11,477 nt of DNA from positions 20,888 through 32,364 of the forward strand of contig DYCH01000054.1 of NCBI GenBank assembly GCA_019418235.1. The letters run 5' to 3'. Source of the DNA: Sutterella sp. (GTDB lineage: Bacteria > Pseudomonadota > Gammaproteobacteria > Burkholderiales > Burkholderiaceae_F). The position numbers and the translations under genes are program-made. Of the stretch, positions 1 to 7,772 are shown one piece after another (the stretch's first letter is position 1; each line of letters opens with the position of its first letter). Below the pieces are notes generated by a model. The model did no database searches. It worked only from the letters and a program-made list of their open reading frames with translations, and was not told the origin of the DNA.

Positions 1-22
1 TAATTAACTAAAGAGAATTTAT

Positions 23-2641
23 ATGGAAACTTCGCAAATCCGCGAGACCTTTTTGAAGTTCTTCGAAAGTAAAGGTCATACGATTGTGCATTCCAGTCCG
101 GTGGTGCCTGGCAACGATCCCACGTTGCTTTTCACCAATGCTGGTATGAACCAATTTAAAGATGTGTTTTTGGGTTTTGATAAGCGCCCCTATACGCGTG
201 CCACGACTTCTCAAAAGTGCATCCGCGCCGGTGGTAAGCACAACGACTTGGATAACGTCGGTTACACGGCCCGTCACCACACGTTCTTTGAAATGTTGGG
301 CAACTTCAGCTTCGGTGACTACTTCAAGCGTGACGCTATTAAGAATGCTTGGGAATTGTTGACGAAGCACTTTAATTTGCCTGCTGAAAAGCTTTGGGTG
401 ACCGTTTACGCAGAAGACGATGAAGCCTACGATATTTGGAATAAGGAAGTGGGTGTTCCGGCTGAACGTATCGTTCGCATCGGCGACAACAAGGGTGCTC
501 GCTACATGTCCGATAACTTCTGGATGATGGGTGACACGGGTCCTTGCGGTCCTTGCTCTGAAATTTTCTATGACCACGGTGAAGAAGTTCAAGGCGGCCC
601 TCCGGGAAGCCCTGAAGAAGACGGCGACCGTTACATCGAAATTTGGAACCTCGTGTTCATGCAATTTAACCGTGATGAACAAGGCGTGATGCACAAGTTG
701 CCCAAGCCCTCCGTTGACACGGGTATGGGTTTGGAACGTATCTCTGCCGTGTTGCAACACGTTCACAGTAACTACGAAATCGACCTCTTTAAGAATTTGT
801 TGGCTGCTGTTAAGGCTGGTGTTGAAGCCGCCGGAGCCACTGATGTGGATCCGATGTCTCCGTCTTTGCGCGTGATTGCTGACCACATTCGTGCTTGTGC
901 ATTCTCCGTGGCCGACGGCATTGTGCCGGGGAACGAAGGCCGCGCTTATGTGTTGCGTCGCATCTGCCGTCGCGCAATCCGCCATGGCTACAAGTTGGGC
1001 GCTCGCGATCAATTCTTTGCGAAGTTGGTCAACGCCGTTGCCGCTGAAATGGGTGACGCTTATCCTGAAGTGAAAAATCCGAAGATTGAGCAAATTTTGG
1101 CTAAGGAAGAACAACGCTTCCGCCAGACGTTGGCTCAAGGCATGGAAATGTTGGAAAAGGCCATCGCCGAAACGAAGGACGGTGTCTTGGACGGCAAGCT
1201 TGCCTTTAAGCTTCACGATACGTACGGTTTCCCGGTTGACTTGACCGCTGACGTTTGCCGTGAACGCAATTTGACGGTGGACATGCAAGGCTTTGACGCT
1301 GCTATGCAAGAGCAACGCGACATGGCCCGTGCCAGCGCTAAATTTAAGATGGCTGCCGGTTTGGAATATAACGGTGCCGATACGACCTTTACGGGTTATG
1401 AACATGAAGCCGAAGAGGGTGTGTCTGTTTTAGCCCTTTATTTGGACGGCGAACCTGTTGAAGAGTTGCCCGCCGGTGCTGAAGGTGTGATCGTTTTGGA
1501 TACGACGCCGTTTTACGCTGAAAGCGGTGGTCAAGTGGGTGACACCGGTGTGATGAAAAATGACACCACGGTGGCTCGCGTGATCGATACGCAAAAGATC
1601 AAGGCCAAGGTTTTCGGCCATCAAGTGCATATTGAAGAAGGTTCTGTGCACGTGGGCGATAAGTTCTCTGTCAAGATCGACAGCGAACGTCGTGCCATGA
1701 CGCGTTTGAATCACTCTGCTGCTCACTTGATGCAATCGGCTTTGCGCAAGGTTTTGGGCGAACACGTTTTGCAACGTGGCTCTTGGGTAGGCCCCGATGT
1801 TTGCCACTTTGACTTCACGCACAATGAAGCCATGACGGTTGAACAAATCCAAGAAGTGGAAGATATCGTCAATCGTGAAATTTTGGCCAACACGGCTGTC
1901 AAGTGCGAAGTGATGCCGATCGAAGAAGCTAAGAAGTCCGGCGCTTTGATGCTTTTTGGTGAAAAGTATGGCGAAACGGTTCGTGTTTTGACTATCGGTT
2001 CTTCCATTGAATTCTGCGGTGGTACGCACGTGGCTCGCACGGGTGACATCGGTAGCTTCAAGGTCTTGAGCGAAGGCGGTATCGCTGCCGGTATCCGTCG
2101 TATCGAAATGACGACCGGTATGAACGTTGTTGCTTTGACGCGCAAGCAAGAAGCCACGATTAAGGATGCCGCTCGCGTCTTGAAGTCTCCGGTTGACTTG
2201 GTGGTCAATAAGGCTGAAACGGTTTTCGAAACGGTGAAGTCGCTTGAAAAGCAAATCACGCAATTAAAGACCAAGTTGGCTACGGCTGCCGCTGCCGAAT
2301 TGGTGAACTCTGCTAAGGAAATGGATGGCTACAAGTTGGTTGTGAGCCGAGCTGATACCGATGCAAAGAGCTTGCGTGGTATGGCTGAAACGTTGCGCGA
2401 CAAGTTGGGTACCGCTGTGGTGGTGCTTGCTTGCGAAAACGACGGCAAGGTTCAAGTCGTGGCTGCTGTTTCCAAGTCTTTGATTGCTCGCATGAAGGCC
2501 GGCGAAATTGTTTCTCATGTTGCTCAAGTCTTGGGCGGCAAGGGTGGCGGTAAGCCTGATCTTGCAATGGCCGGTGCCTCTGACGCTACGCATTTAGGCG
2601 AAGCGTTGGCCGGCGTCGAAGCTTTCCTTCAAGGTAAGTAA
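23..2641 (+). CDS. alaS: Alanine--tRNA ligase
   Basis: Cytoplasmic class II aminoacyl-tRNA synthetase that charges tRNA-Ala with alanine and edits mischarged Ser/Gly. The 872-residue product has nearly the length of E. coli AlaRS (about 876). An N-terminal catalytic domain (about residues 1-250, with the early GMNQFKDVFLG segment) is followed by the tRNA-binding domain. The editing domain has its zinc/active-site residues visible as HSAAH (H564, H568) and CGGTH (C665, H669). A glycine-rich C-Ala/DHHA1 domain (GGKGGGKPDLA) closes the protein. The ATG at 23 follows a purine-rich AAAGAGAA at 10-17, a plausible ribosome binding site. The promoter lies outside the window. The stop is one base before the next gene, so the two are probably co-transcribed and translationally coupled. 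The gene appears intact and uses mainly CGT/CGC for arginine and TTG for leucine, typical of a highly expressed gene here. Confidence 0.99.
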   Translation: METSQIRETFLKFFESKGHTIVHSSPVVPGNDPTLLFTNAGMNQFKDVFLGFDKRPYTRATTSQKCIRAGGKHNDLDNVGYTARHHTFFEMLGNFSFGDYFKRDAIKNAWELLTKHFNLPAEKLWVTVYAEDDEAYDIWNKEVGVPAERIVRIGDNKGARYMSDNFWMMGDTGPCGPCSEIFYDHGEEVQGGPPGSPEEDGDRYIEIWNLVFMQFNRDEQGVMHKLPKPSVDTGMGLERISAVLQHVHSNYEIDLFKNLLAAVKAGVEAAGATDVDPMSPSLRVIADHIRACAFSVADGIVPGNEGRAYVLRRICRRAIRHGYKLGARDQFFAKLVNAVAAEMGDAYPEVKNPKIEQILAKEEQRFRQTLAQGMEMLEKAIAETKDGVLDGKLAFKLHDTYGFPVDLTADVCRERNLTVDMQGFDAAMQEQRDMARASAKFKMAAGLEYNGADTTFTGYEHEAEEGVSVLALYLDGEPVEELPAGAEGVIVLDTTPFYAESGGQVGDTGVMKNDTTVARVIDTQKIKAKVFGHQVHIEEGSVHVGDKFSVKIDSERRAMTRLNHSAAHLMQSALRKVLGEHVLQRGSWVGPDVCHFDFTHNEAMTVEQIQEVEDIVNREILANTAVKCEVMPIEEAKKSGALMLFGEKYGETVRVLTIGSSIEFCGGTHVARTGDIGSFKVLSEGGIAAGIRRIEMTTGMNVVALTRKQEATIKDAARVLKSPVDLVVNKAETVFETVKSLEKQITQLKTKLATAAAAELVNSAKEMDGYKLVVSRADTDAKSLRGMAETLRDKLGTAVVVLACENDGKVQVVAAVSKSLIARMKAGEIVSHVAQVLGGKGGGKPDLAMAGASDATHLGEALAGVEAFLQGK

Positions 2642-2642
2642 G

Positions 2643-2873
2643 ATGCGCTTTGATAAGCAAATCGACACTCGGGGCACCAAGTGCCCCATGCCGGTTCTTA
2701 AAACAAAAAAGGCCCTTGCGGATATGCAAACCGATGAAGTGCTTTGCGTGTTAGCAACGGACCCGGCAAGCGTAGCCGATATTGCGCAATTTGCTTCTCA
2801 AACCGGGCACAAAATGCTCGCCCAAGAGACGCAAGACAATGGTGAAATTCATCACTATATTGCGCACAAATAA
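2643..2873 (+). CDS. tusA: TusA-family sulfurtransferase
   Basis: Small 76-residue cytoplasmic protein of the TusA/SirA/YeeD family. These proteins carry a persulfide on a conserved cysteine and relay sulfur for tRNA thiolation, molybdenum cofactor or other thio-cofactor pathways. The family signature CPMPVLK is present with the cysteine at residue 14, preceded by DTRGTK; the length is typical. The ATG starts one base after the alaS stop, and the end of alaS supplies only a weak AAGG-type ribosome binding site, so coupling to alaS translation is likely. A strong terminator follows 18 bases downstream. Membership of the family is clear; that it acts in tRNA 2-thiouridine synthesis, as E. coli TusA does, is inference, because several paralogue groups share the motif. 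Confidence 0.9.
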   Translation: MRFDKQIDTRGTKCPMPVLKTKKALADMQTDEVLCVLATDPASVADIAQFASQTGHKMLAQETQDNGEIHHYIAHK

Positions 2874-2890
2874 CTTGTTTTAAGTTCAGT

Positions 2891-2931
2891 AAAAATGCTC
2901 ACTCAAAATAGAAATTGGGTGAGCATTTTTT
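2891..2931 (+). terminator. Intrinsic terminator of alaS-tusA
   Basis: A 16-base arm (2891-2906, with the core AAAAATGCTCAC) is complementary to 2915-2930 with a single T-G wobble and an 8-base loop. The right arm ends in a T run and the left arm begins with an A run, so it could also stop convergent transcription from the minus-strand nitroreductase gene. Confidence 0.92.
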
Positions 2932-2960
2932 ACACACAAAATGGCTTTTTTGAGCGTAAA

Positions 2961-3018
2961 ACACACTCTATCTTAGGATTGTGTGTAATTTTTCACGAAA
3001 ACCGAAGATAGAGTGTGT
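2961..3018. repeat. Perfect 14-bp inverted repeat in convergent gap
   Basis: ACACACTCTATCTT at 2961-2974 is exactly the reverse complement of 3005-3018, with a 30-base spacer. The spacer holds another GTGTGTA (2981-2987), and a TACACAC lies just left at 2931-2937, so alternative pairings are possible. No clear T run follows on either strand. It could be a cruciform or transcript-end hairpin, a small dispersed palindromic repeat, or a protein-binding site; the sequence does not decide. Confidence 0.6.
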
Positions 3019-3023
3019 AAAGA

Positions 3024-3039
3024 TTTGATAAAAATCAAA
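3024..3039. promoter_or_regulatory. FNR-box-like palindrome (orphan)
   Basis: TTTGAT-AAAA-ATCAAA contains an exact match to the FNR/ANR consensus TTGAT-N4-ATCAA (3025-3038). It sits just past the stop of the minus-strand nitroreductase gene in a convergent gap. No -10 element is visible at the distance expected for FNR activation on either strand. In AT-rich DNA it may be chance, or a weak hairpin ending the nitroreductase transcript. Confidence 0.2.
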
Positions 3040-3044
3040 AAGGA

Positions 3045-3863
3045 CTAGATGTAGCTGACAGGCACAGAACCACGATTGGGGACTCTTAACGAGTGCAACG
3101 TTTTCTTTCCAAAGCAAATGGCACACCAAACGGTTTCTTCATCTTTGACATCTAAAAATTGACGAACGATTTGCGATTCAGCTGCCTTGGTTGCGTAACC
3201 GGCAAAACAGCACCCGATGTCATGCGCTTCGCAGGCCAAATTAAAGTACGTTAAGGCAATCCCTGTGTCCACAGGCCCCCAAACGTGATTGCTGGGGCCG
3301 ACCACAAAAGCAATGTGCGGAGCGCCGCGTAAGATGACATCTTTGCCGTTTCTGTATCTTTCCAAAATGGAGTCAATCGCATAACGCTTGCTGTAGACGG
3401 GATGCTGGCGAGCCTCTTTGTCAAACCATTGAGCAATGAGTTCCGTAAGCGCTTTCGTTTTTTCGGGCGACTTCAATACAATCCAACGCAATTTCCGATT
3501 ATTTCCACCCGAAGGTGCGTAATTTGCGGTTTCTAAAATTGCCGTCAAAGTATTCTCATCAACCGGGGCTGATTGAAAGTTTCGGTAAGAGCGACGAGAT
3601 TGCAAAAAACGAAGAAGCTCTTCTGTTTTTGAAGCATCAAACGAAAAAGCTTTTGGCATTTCAAAATGTTTTGAGAGCTGTTGCGAAGCACATCCTTGAG
3701 GACAATAGGCAACGCACTGTCCACAATCATTGCAACGTTTGGAAGCTTCCTCGGTCATGGAGGGAAGCTCCTCAACCATCTGAATCAACCCTTTGGGACA
3801 GACTTGAGAGCAGATACTGCAATGAATACATTGAGTGGGATCTGTATGAAACTTAGGACTCAT
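3045..3863 (-). CDS. Ferredoxin-nitroreductase fusion protein
   Basis: A 272-residue cytoplasmic flavo-iron-sulfur protein. The N-terminus is a bacterial-type 2x[4Fe-4S] ferredoxin: cysteines 12, 15, 18, 22 (CxxCxxCxxxCP) and 44, 47, 50, 54 with the same spacing. From about residue 85 it continues as a nitroreductase-family FMN domain with the phosphate-binding RRSYR (90-94) and the APSGGNN loop (116-122). The family reduces nitroaromatics, quinones or related acceptors; in this fusion the ferredoxin part presumably passes electrons straight to FMN. The natural substrate is unknown. The ATG at 3863 is supported by GGAGAG five bases upstream. It lies downstream of potE but beyond potE's terminator, so it probably has its own promoter; a TATACT at 3899-3894 is a weak -10 candidate without a convincing -35. 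Such fusions are common in anaerobes. Confidence 0.9.
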   Translation of the reverse strand: MSPKFHTDPTQCIHCSICSQVCPKGLIQMVEELPSMTEEASKRCNDCGQCVAYCPQGCASQQLSKHFEMPKAFSFDASKTEELLRFLQSRRSYRNFQSAPVDENTLTAILETANYAPSGGNNRKLRWIVLKSPEKTKALTELIAQWFDKEARQHPVYSKRYAIDSILERYRNGKDVILRGAPHIAFVVGPSNHVWGPVDTGIALTYFNLACEAHDIGCCFAGYATKAAESQIVRQFLDVKDEETVWCAICFGKKTLHSLRVPNRGSVPVSYI

Positions 3864-3922
3864 CTTGCTCTCCGAGAATGATTAACAATTTTCAGTATAC
3901 CTTTTGCAGAAGTTCAAGAGGC

Positions 3923-3952
3923 AAAAAAGGCCTCCCAGATATCTGAGAGGCC
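3923..3952 (-). terminator. Intrinsic terminator of speF-potE
   Basis: On the minus strand GGCCTC...GAGGCC arms (3952-3947 with 3934-3929), one mismatch and an inner CAG/CTG stem form a GC-rich hairpin, followed by six T residues (3928-3923). It lies 36 bases after the potE stop and separates the operon from the nitroreductase gene. Confidence 0.9.
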
Positions 3953-3987
3953 CTAAGAAGAAGCAAACTTTTCCTATTTATCTAGGA

Positions 3988-5304
3988 TTAGGCAACTTTA
4001 GCGTCGTCAGTACGAACGCGGCTAGCAACCATACCCCAGAACGTCCAACCGAGGAACGTGGCGATGGAACCCCAGAACACTTCGAAGTAGCCCGTAGAAA
4101 TCAAGGCGTAGAAGCTGTAAGCGGCACCAATGAGGGCAACGAATGTGTACAAGCGAGCTTGAGACGGGTTCACGCGAGCTTCGCGCATGATCACACCAAC
4201 GGCTGCCATGGACAAGATGTACGGCATGATGTTGGTCACAACGGCCAAGTCAACGAGCATATTGAATTGCTTAAACAATTCAGGGCTGATCGTCATCAAG
4301 CAGAAGCCCGTTTGGATCGTGGTGATGATGATCATACCGGCGATCGGAGCACTGTACTTGTTAACACGAGAGAAGACCTTCGGGAACAAACCGTCAACGG
4401 CGGATTGTTGGAAGACCTTAGCAATCGTAAATTGCCAACCCAACGTAGAACCGGCGCAGGACAAGACGAGCAAGCCCATCACAACCTTACCGACTTCAGG
4501 CGTAAACATTTGAGCGAAGACCAAGCCGAACGGAGCGTTCGTAGCCACCAAGTCGGCATTCGGAACGATACCGGCGATGATGTTCGTAGAGACGATGTAA
4601 ATGATTGCCACGCCAATCGTAGCAGCCATCACAGCGATCGGCACATTCTTTTCCGGATTGTCGATAGCGTCACTGTTAGCACAAGCACTTTCCAAACCTA
4701 AGAAGGCCCACAACGTCATGGAGATGGAAGCACCGACAGCGGTAAAGAAGGGTTTGTCATGCGGGTTCCAGCTGGCGACGTAGAGTTGCGGATCAAACCA
4801 GAACCAACCGATCACAGAAAGAATCAACACAGGGGTAATCACACACCACACGGCCACAGAGCTTAACTTACCGGTAATGCTGGCACCCATGAAGTTGGAA
4901 GCCGTACAGACCCAGAGCACAACGATGGTGGCAATACAAACTTGAAGCGGGGAGAGTTCCACATCAAAGAGGGTGGCACCGTAACCCACGCAGGTAATAG
5001 CAATAGCGATGTTGGCGAACAACAAGGACACACCGTAGGTGTAGTTGGCCATGAAGTTACCGGACTTGCCAAAGGCGTATTCGGAATAACCACCCATCCC
5101 CGGGCGCTTACTGAACATACCGCATTTGGCAAATGCGTAAGCTAAGCACAAGGAGCCTACAGCGGTGACCACCCATGAAAGGATGGAGATGGTGCCGACT
5201 TCAGCAAGCTTGGTCGGTAACATCACAATACCGGAACCCATCATGTTAATGGCGGTCAAGAGCGTTAATTCGAAAACGCTCATTTTTGCACGAGATGAAG
5301 ACAT
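3988..5304 (-). CDS. potE: Putrescine/ornithine antiporter PotE
   Basis: Inner-membrane APC-superfamily exchanger that swaps intracellular putrescine for external ornithine, feeding SpeF and exporting its product. The protein has about twelve hydrophobic segments and is closely PotE-like from end to end: NMMGSGIVMLPTKLAEVGTI near the N-terminus, then FAKCGMF and GGYSEYAFGKSGNF. The WAFLGLESACAN segment and VTNIMPYILSMAA follow. C61 and E75 fall at positions equivalent to E. coli PotE Cys62 and Glu77, recalled as important for transport. A TTG at 5325 would extend the frame by seven codons, but I place the start at the ATG at 5304: it has GGAG five bases upstream, and the resulting 438 residues match E. 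coli PotE (439). The TTG lies inside an intergenic hairpin arm. The gene follows speF by 84 bases and shares its operon. Confidence 0.96.
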   Translation of the reverse strand: MSSSRAKMSVFELTLLTAINMMGSGIVMLPTKLAEVGTISILSWVVTAVGSLCLAYAFAKCGMFSKRPGMGGYSEYAFGKSGNFMANYTYGVSLLFANIAIAITCVGYGATLFDVELSPLQVCIATIVVLWVCTASNFMGASITGKLSSVAVWCVITPVLILSVIGWFWFDPQLYVASWNPHDKPFFTAVGASISMTLWAFLGLESACANSDAIDNPEKNVPIAVMAATIGVAIIYIVSTNIIAGIVPNADLVATNAPFGLVFAQMFTPEVGKVVMGLLVLSCAGSTLGWQFTIAKVFQQSAVDGLFPKVFSRVNKYSAPIAGMIIITTIQTGFCLMTISPELFKQFNMLVDLAVVTNIMPYILSMAAVGVIMREARVNPSQARLYTFVALIGAAYSFYALISTGYFEVFWGSIATFLGWTFWGMVASRVRTDDAKVA

Positions 5305-5318
5305 AAAAACTCCGATCT

Positions 5319-5358
5319 GAGTCAAAAGGCGACTGGAGAGGTGTCGCGCTTTTGACTC
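5319..5358 (-). other. speF-potE intergenic hairpin
   Basis: Arms 5319-5333 and 5343-5358 pair over about 15 bp (GAGTCAAAAG/CTTTTGACTC plus CGAC/GTCG) with one bulged base and a 9-base loop. The next T run on the minus strand is about ten bases beyond the stem and overlaps the potE start region, so it is not a canonical terminator. A role as an mRNA-processing or stability element, or a partial terminator tuning potE relative to speF, is inferred. Confidence 0.7.
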
Positions 5359-5388
5359 GACAGTATTATTAAAAGTTAGTTATAGGGA

Positions 5389-7548
5389 TTAGTGTTGTTC
5401 TTTCAACACGTAACCATAAGCACGCTTGCGACCGTCTTCATCCAATTGGATGTAGACGCCTTGAAGTTCCGGAGAGAAGCCCGGCATACGGTTAATACCT
5501 TCTTCAAGGGCCAAGAAGTACTTGAGCACAGAACCACCCCAGACTTCACCCGGTACGCAGCAAAGCACGCCCGGAGGATAGGGGAGAGCACCTTCAACAG
5601 CGATGCGGCCTTCAGCCTTTTCGAGCGGAACGAGGTCAACGTGACCACGGATGAACTCGAAGTGAGCGTCTTGCGGTTGCATTGCCTTCTTCGGGAAGTG
5701 AGCCTTACGGAACATTTCCTTTTGAAGTTGCTTGACGTTACGGCTCTTATAGAAGTCGTGCATTTCTTGGCACAATTGACGGATCGTGTAACCACGATAA
5801 CGATCAATATTGGCTTCGTAGATGCTCGGGAGCACTTCTGCGAGCGGAGCGTCACGGTCTAAGAGTTCTTCGAAACGCTTGATTTGCGAAACGAGATGGT
5901 TCATCTTGGCCGTATCTTCTGCGGGCGTCATCAAGAAAAGGATGGAGTTCAAGTCACACTTTTCCGGAACGATGTTATTTTCACGCAAGAAGTTAGCCAA
6001 AATCGTGGCGGGAACACCGAAGTCATCGTATTCGCCCGTTTCGGCCTTAATACCCGGCGTCGTCAACAAGAACTTGCACGGGTCGACGAAGTATTGATGT
6101 TCGCCGTAGCCTTCAAAGGCGTGCCACTTTTCACCGGGCTTGAAGTCAAAGAACTTCAAGTCGTTGGCCATTTCTTCAGTGTCAAAACTTTCCCAAGGAC
6201 GACCGTCAACAACCGGCGGAACGAACGGACGGATGTGGTGGCAGTTCTTGATCAAAGCTTTACGGGCTTCAATACCAACCTTCACGCAGTCGAGCCACAA
6301 ATCGCGACCCAATTGACCTTCGTGCATCTTGGCATTGACGTCCAATGCGGCAAAGAGGGGATAGAAGGGGCTCGTAGAGGCGTGCATCATGAAAGCGTTG
6401 TTTAAGCGCTTGTGCGGGCAGTAGCGATCTTGCCCCTTGATGTGGCTATCCTTCTTATGGATTTGACTGGTTTGGGAGAAACCAGCTTGTTGCTTGTGAA
6501 CAGATTGCGTCACCAAGATACCCGGATCTTCAGGACCCAAGTCCAAAAGCAACGGAGAGCAATCCTTCATCATCGGGATGAATTGTTCGTAGCCGACCCA
6601 TGCAGAGTCAAAGAGGATGTAGTCACACAAGTGGCCGATGCTATCGACGACTTGACGAGCATTGTAAATCGTACCGTCATAGGTACCGAGCTGAATTACA
6701 GCCAAACGGAAGGGGCGCTTTTGGTCGGCCTTTTCAGGACTGACTTCTTTGACCAAACCACGGAGGTAATCTTCGTTGAAGCAATGGGCATCGATACCAC
6801 CGATAAAGCCGTAGGGATTACGGGCCGTTTCAAGGTAGATCGGAGTAGCACCAGCTTGCAAGAGAGCGCCGTGGTGGTTGGATTTGTGGTTATTTCGGTC
6901 AAAGAGAACCAAATCGCCGGGGGCTAGAAGGGCATTTAAAACAACTTTGTTCGAAGCAGACGTACCGTTCAAAACGAAATACGTTTTATCTGCGTTATAG
7001 ATCTTGGCGGCTGCTTGTTGAGCAGCACACGGAGCACCTTCGTGAATCAAAAGGTCGCCCATGGAGACGTCGGCATTGCACAAGTCAGAGCGGAAAACCG
7101 ATTCGCCAAAGAATTCATAGAAAGCACGGCCAGCGGGGTGACGGCGGAAGAACGCACCACCTTGATGCCCCGGGCAGTCGAATTGGGAGTTACCGTTTTG
7201 AACGTATTGTTCAAGGCTACCGAAGAAGGGCGGGAGAACCGCATTTTCGTACTTCGTTGCGGCGCAGTCAACTTGACGGCCATAGAAAGCCTTGTTGGTC
7301 GGGTTGGTGTCGATAACACCATGGAGACGACCAACGGGCAAATCTTCTTTTGCTTCGCTCACAGCGAAAACCGGAAGGTTGAAGTGCTTGGCTTCAACGG
7401 CTTCGAGCTTGCCAGCTGCAATGTCTTGGGCAGACATGACGATCGCAGAAACTTCCGTTAAGTCAGCATGATCTAAACAGACCGTTTCACGAACGGAATC
7501 AAAAGCAGATTCAACACCGGCGCTAACCGCAATTTTAAGTTGTTTCAT
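5389..7548 (-). CDS. speF: Inducible ornithine decarboxylase SpeF
   Basis: PLP-dependent cytoplasmic decarboxylase converting ornithine to putrescine and CO2, consuming a proton. The 719-residue product has the length and order of fold-type I Orn/Lys/Arg decarboxylases. A CheY-like wing domain (about 1-105) is followed by the FDCPGHQGGAFF segment (123-134). The PLP-phosphate loop NGTSASN lies at 194-200, FDSAW carries the cofactor-contacting D314, and SVHKQQAGFSQTSQIHKKD holds the Schiff-base lysine K352. A C-terminal domain completes it. Ornithine rather than lysine or arginine specificity is inferred from the PotE partner and the SpeFL-type leader. The ATG at 7548 is preceded by AAAGG at 7560-7556, overlapping the palindrome AGGTATACCT. 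Expression is probably controlled by the leader peptide upstream. The operon suggests acid resistance and polyamine production. Confidence 0.97.
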   Translation of the reverse strand: MKQLKIAVSAGVESAFDSVRETVCLDHADLTEVSAIVMSAQDIAAGKLEAVEAKHFNLPVFAVSEAKEDLPVGRLHGVIDTNPTNKAFYGRQVDCAATKYENAVLPPFFGSLEQYVQNGNSQFDCPGHQGGAFFRRHPAGRAFYEFFGESVFRSDLCNADVSMGDLLIHEGAPCAAQQAAAKIYNADKTYFVLNGTSASNKVVLNALLAPGDLVLFDRNNHKSNHHGALLQAGATPIYLETARNPYGFIGGIDAHCFNEDYLRGLVKEVSPEKADQKRPFRLAVIQLGTYDGTIYNARQVVDSIGHLCDYILFDSAWVGYEQFIPMMKDCSPLLLDLGPEDPGILVTQSVHKQQAGFSQTSQIHKKDSHIKGQDRYCPHKRLNNAFMMHASTSPFYPLFAALDVNAKMHEGQLGRDLWLDCVKVGIEARKALIKNCHHIRPFVPPVVDGRPWESFDTEEMANDLKFFDFKPGEKWHAFEGYGEHQYFVDPCKFLLTTPGIKAETGEYDDFGVPATILANFLRENNIVPEKCDLNSILFLMTPAEDTAKMNHLVSQIKRFEELLDRDAPLAEVLPSIYEANIDRYRGYTIRQLCQEMHDFYKSRNVKQLQKEMFRKAHFPKKAMQPQDAHFEFIRGHVDLVPLEKAEGRIAVEGALPYPPGVLCCVPGEVWGGSVLKYFLALEEGINRMPGFSPELQGVYIQLDEDGRKRAYGYVLKEQH

Positions 7549-7772
7549 AGGTATACCTTTATTTTGTGCGCAAAAAGGCGCACTTGTTCCTTGAATTAGG
7601 GTTCTTCAAGTAGGGTTGGTAAATTATTTAGGCAATAAAACACCACGCCCTGCATAGGGAATACAAATTCAGTTAAAGTGAAATTTTGGATTTTTGAATT
7701 TCGTTTCAAGCGTAGGGGCTTAAAAGAAACTCGGAGTTGTGCCGTCCAAAATAAAAACGGCGAGCAACAAAC
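7549..7772 (-). promoter_or_regulatory. speFL-speF intergenic attenuator region
   Basis: This 224-base untranslated stretch separates the leader peptide stop from speF and holds no other credible ORF. On the minus strand it has a hairpin right after the speFL stop (7768-7736: GTTG..GCCGT with ACGGC.CAAC). It also has CTTGAA/TTCAAG at 7610-7590 and GTGCGC/GCGCAC at 7583-7566, just upstream of the speF ribosome binding site. Between them the RNA is largely unstructured and rich in A, T and C. In E. coli the equivalent region is where Rho stops transcription unless a ribosome stalls on speFL. A similar role here is inferred from position and composition; no intrinsic terminator is seen. Confidence 0.5.

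Noticed and set aside
8..1405. 465-codon open frame antisense to alaS
   Set aside because: It mirrors the strongly biased codons of alaS, has low-complexity His/Val/Arg-rich composition, no domain and no ribosome binding site. alaS on the other strand is certain.
3904..4701. 265-codon plus-strand frame antisense to potE
   Set aside because: The product is rich in Asp/Arg/His/Gly/Asn without recognisable domains and runs through the potE terminator; it is a shadow of potE.
5305..5325. TTG start adding seven residues to PotE
   Set aside because: The TTG lies in a hairpin arm with no ribosome binding site, while the ATG at 5304 has GGAG at ideal spacing and gives the PotE length.
5389..7548. 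Lysine or arginine decarboxylase instead of ornithine decarboxylase
   Set aside because: The partner is a clear PotE rather than CadB/AdiC, the leader is SpeFL-like, and the active-site segment around K352 reads as SpeF. Specificity still rests on homology.
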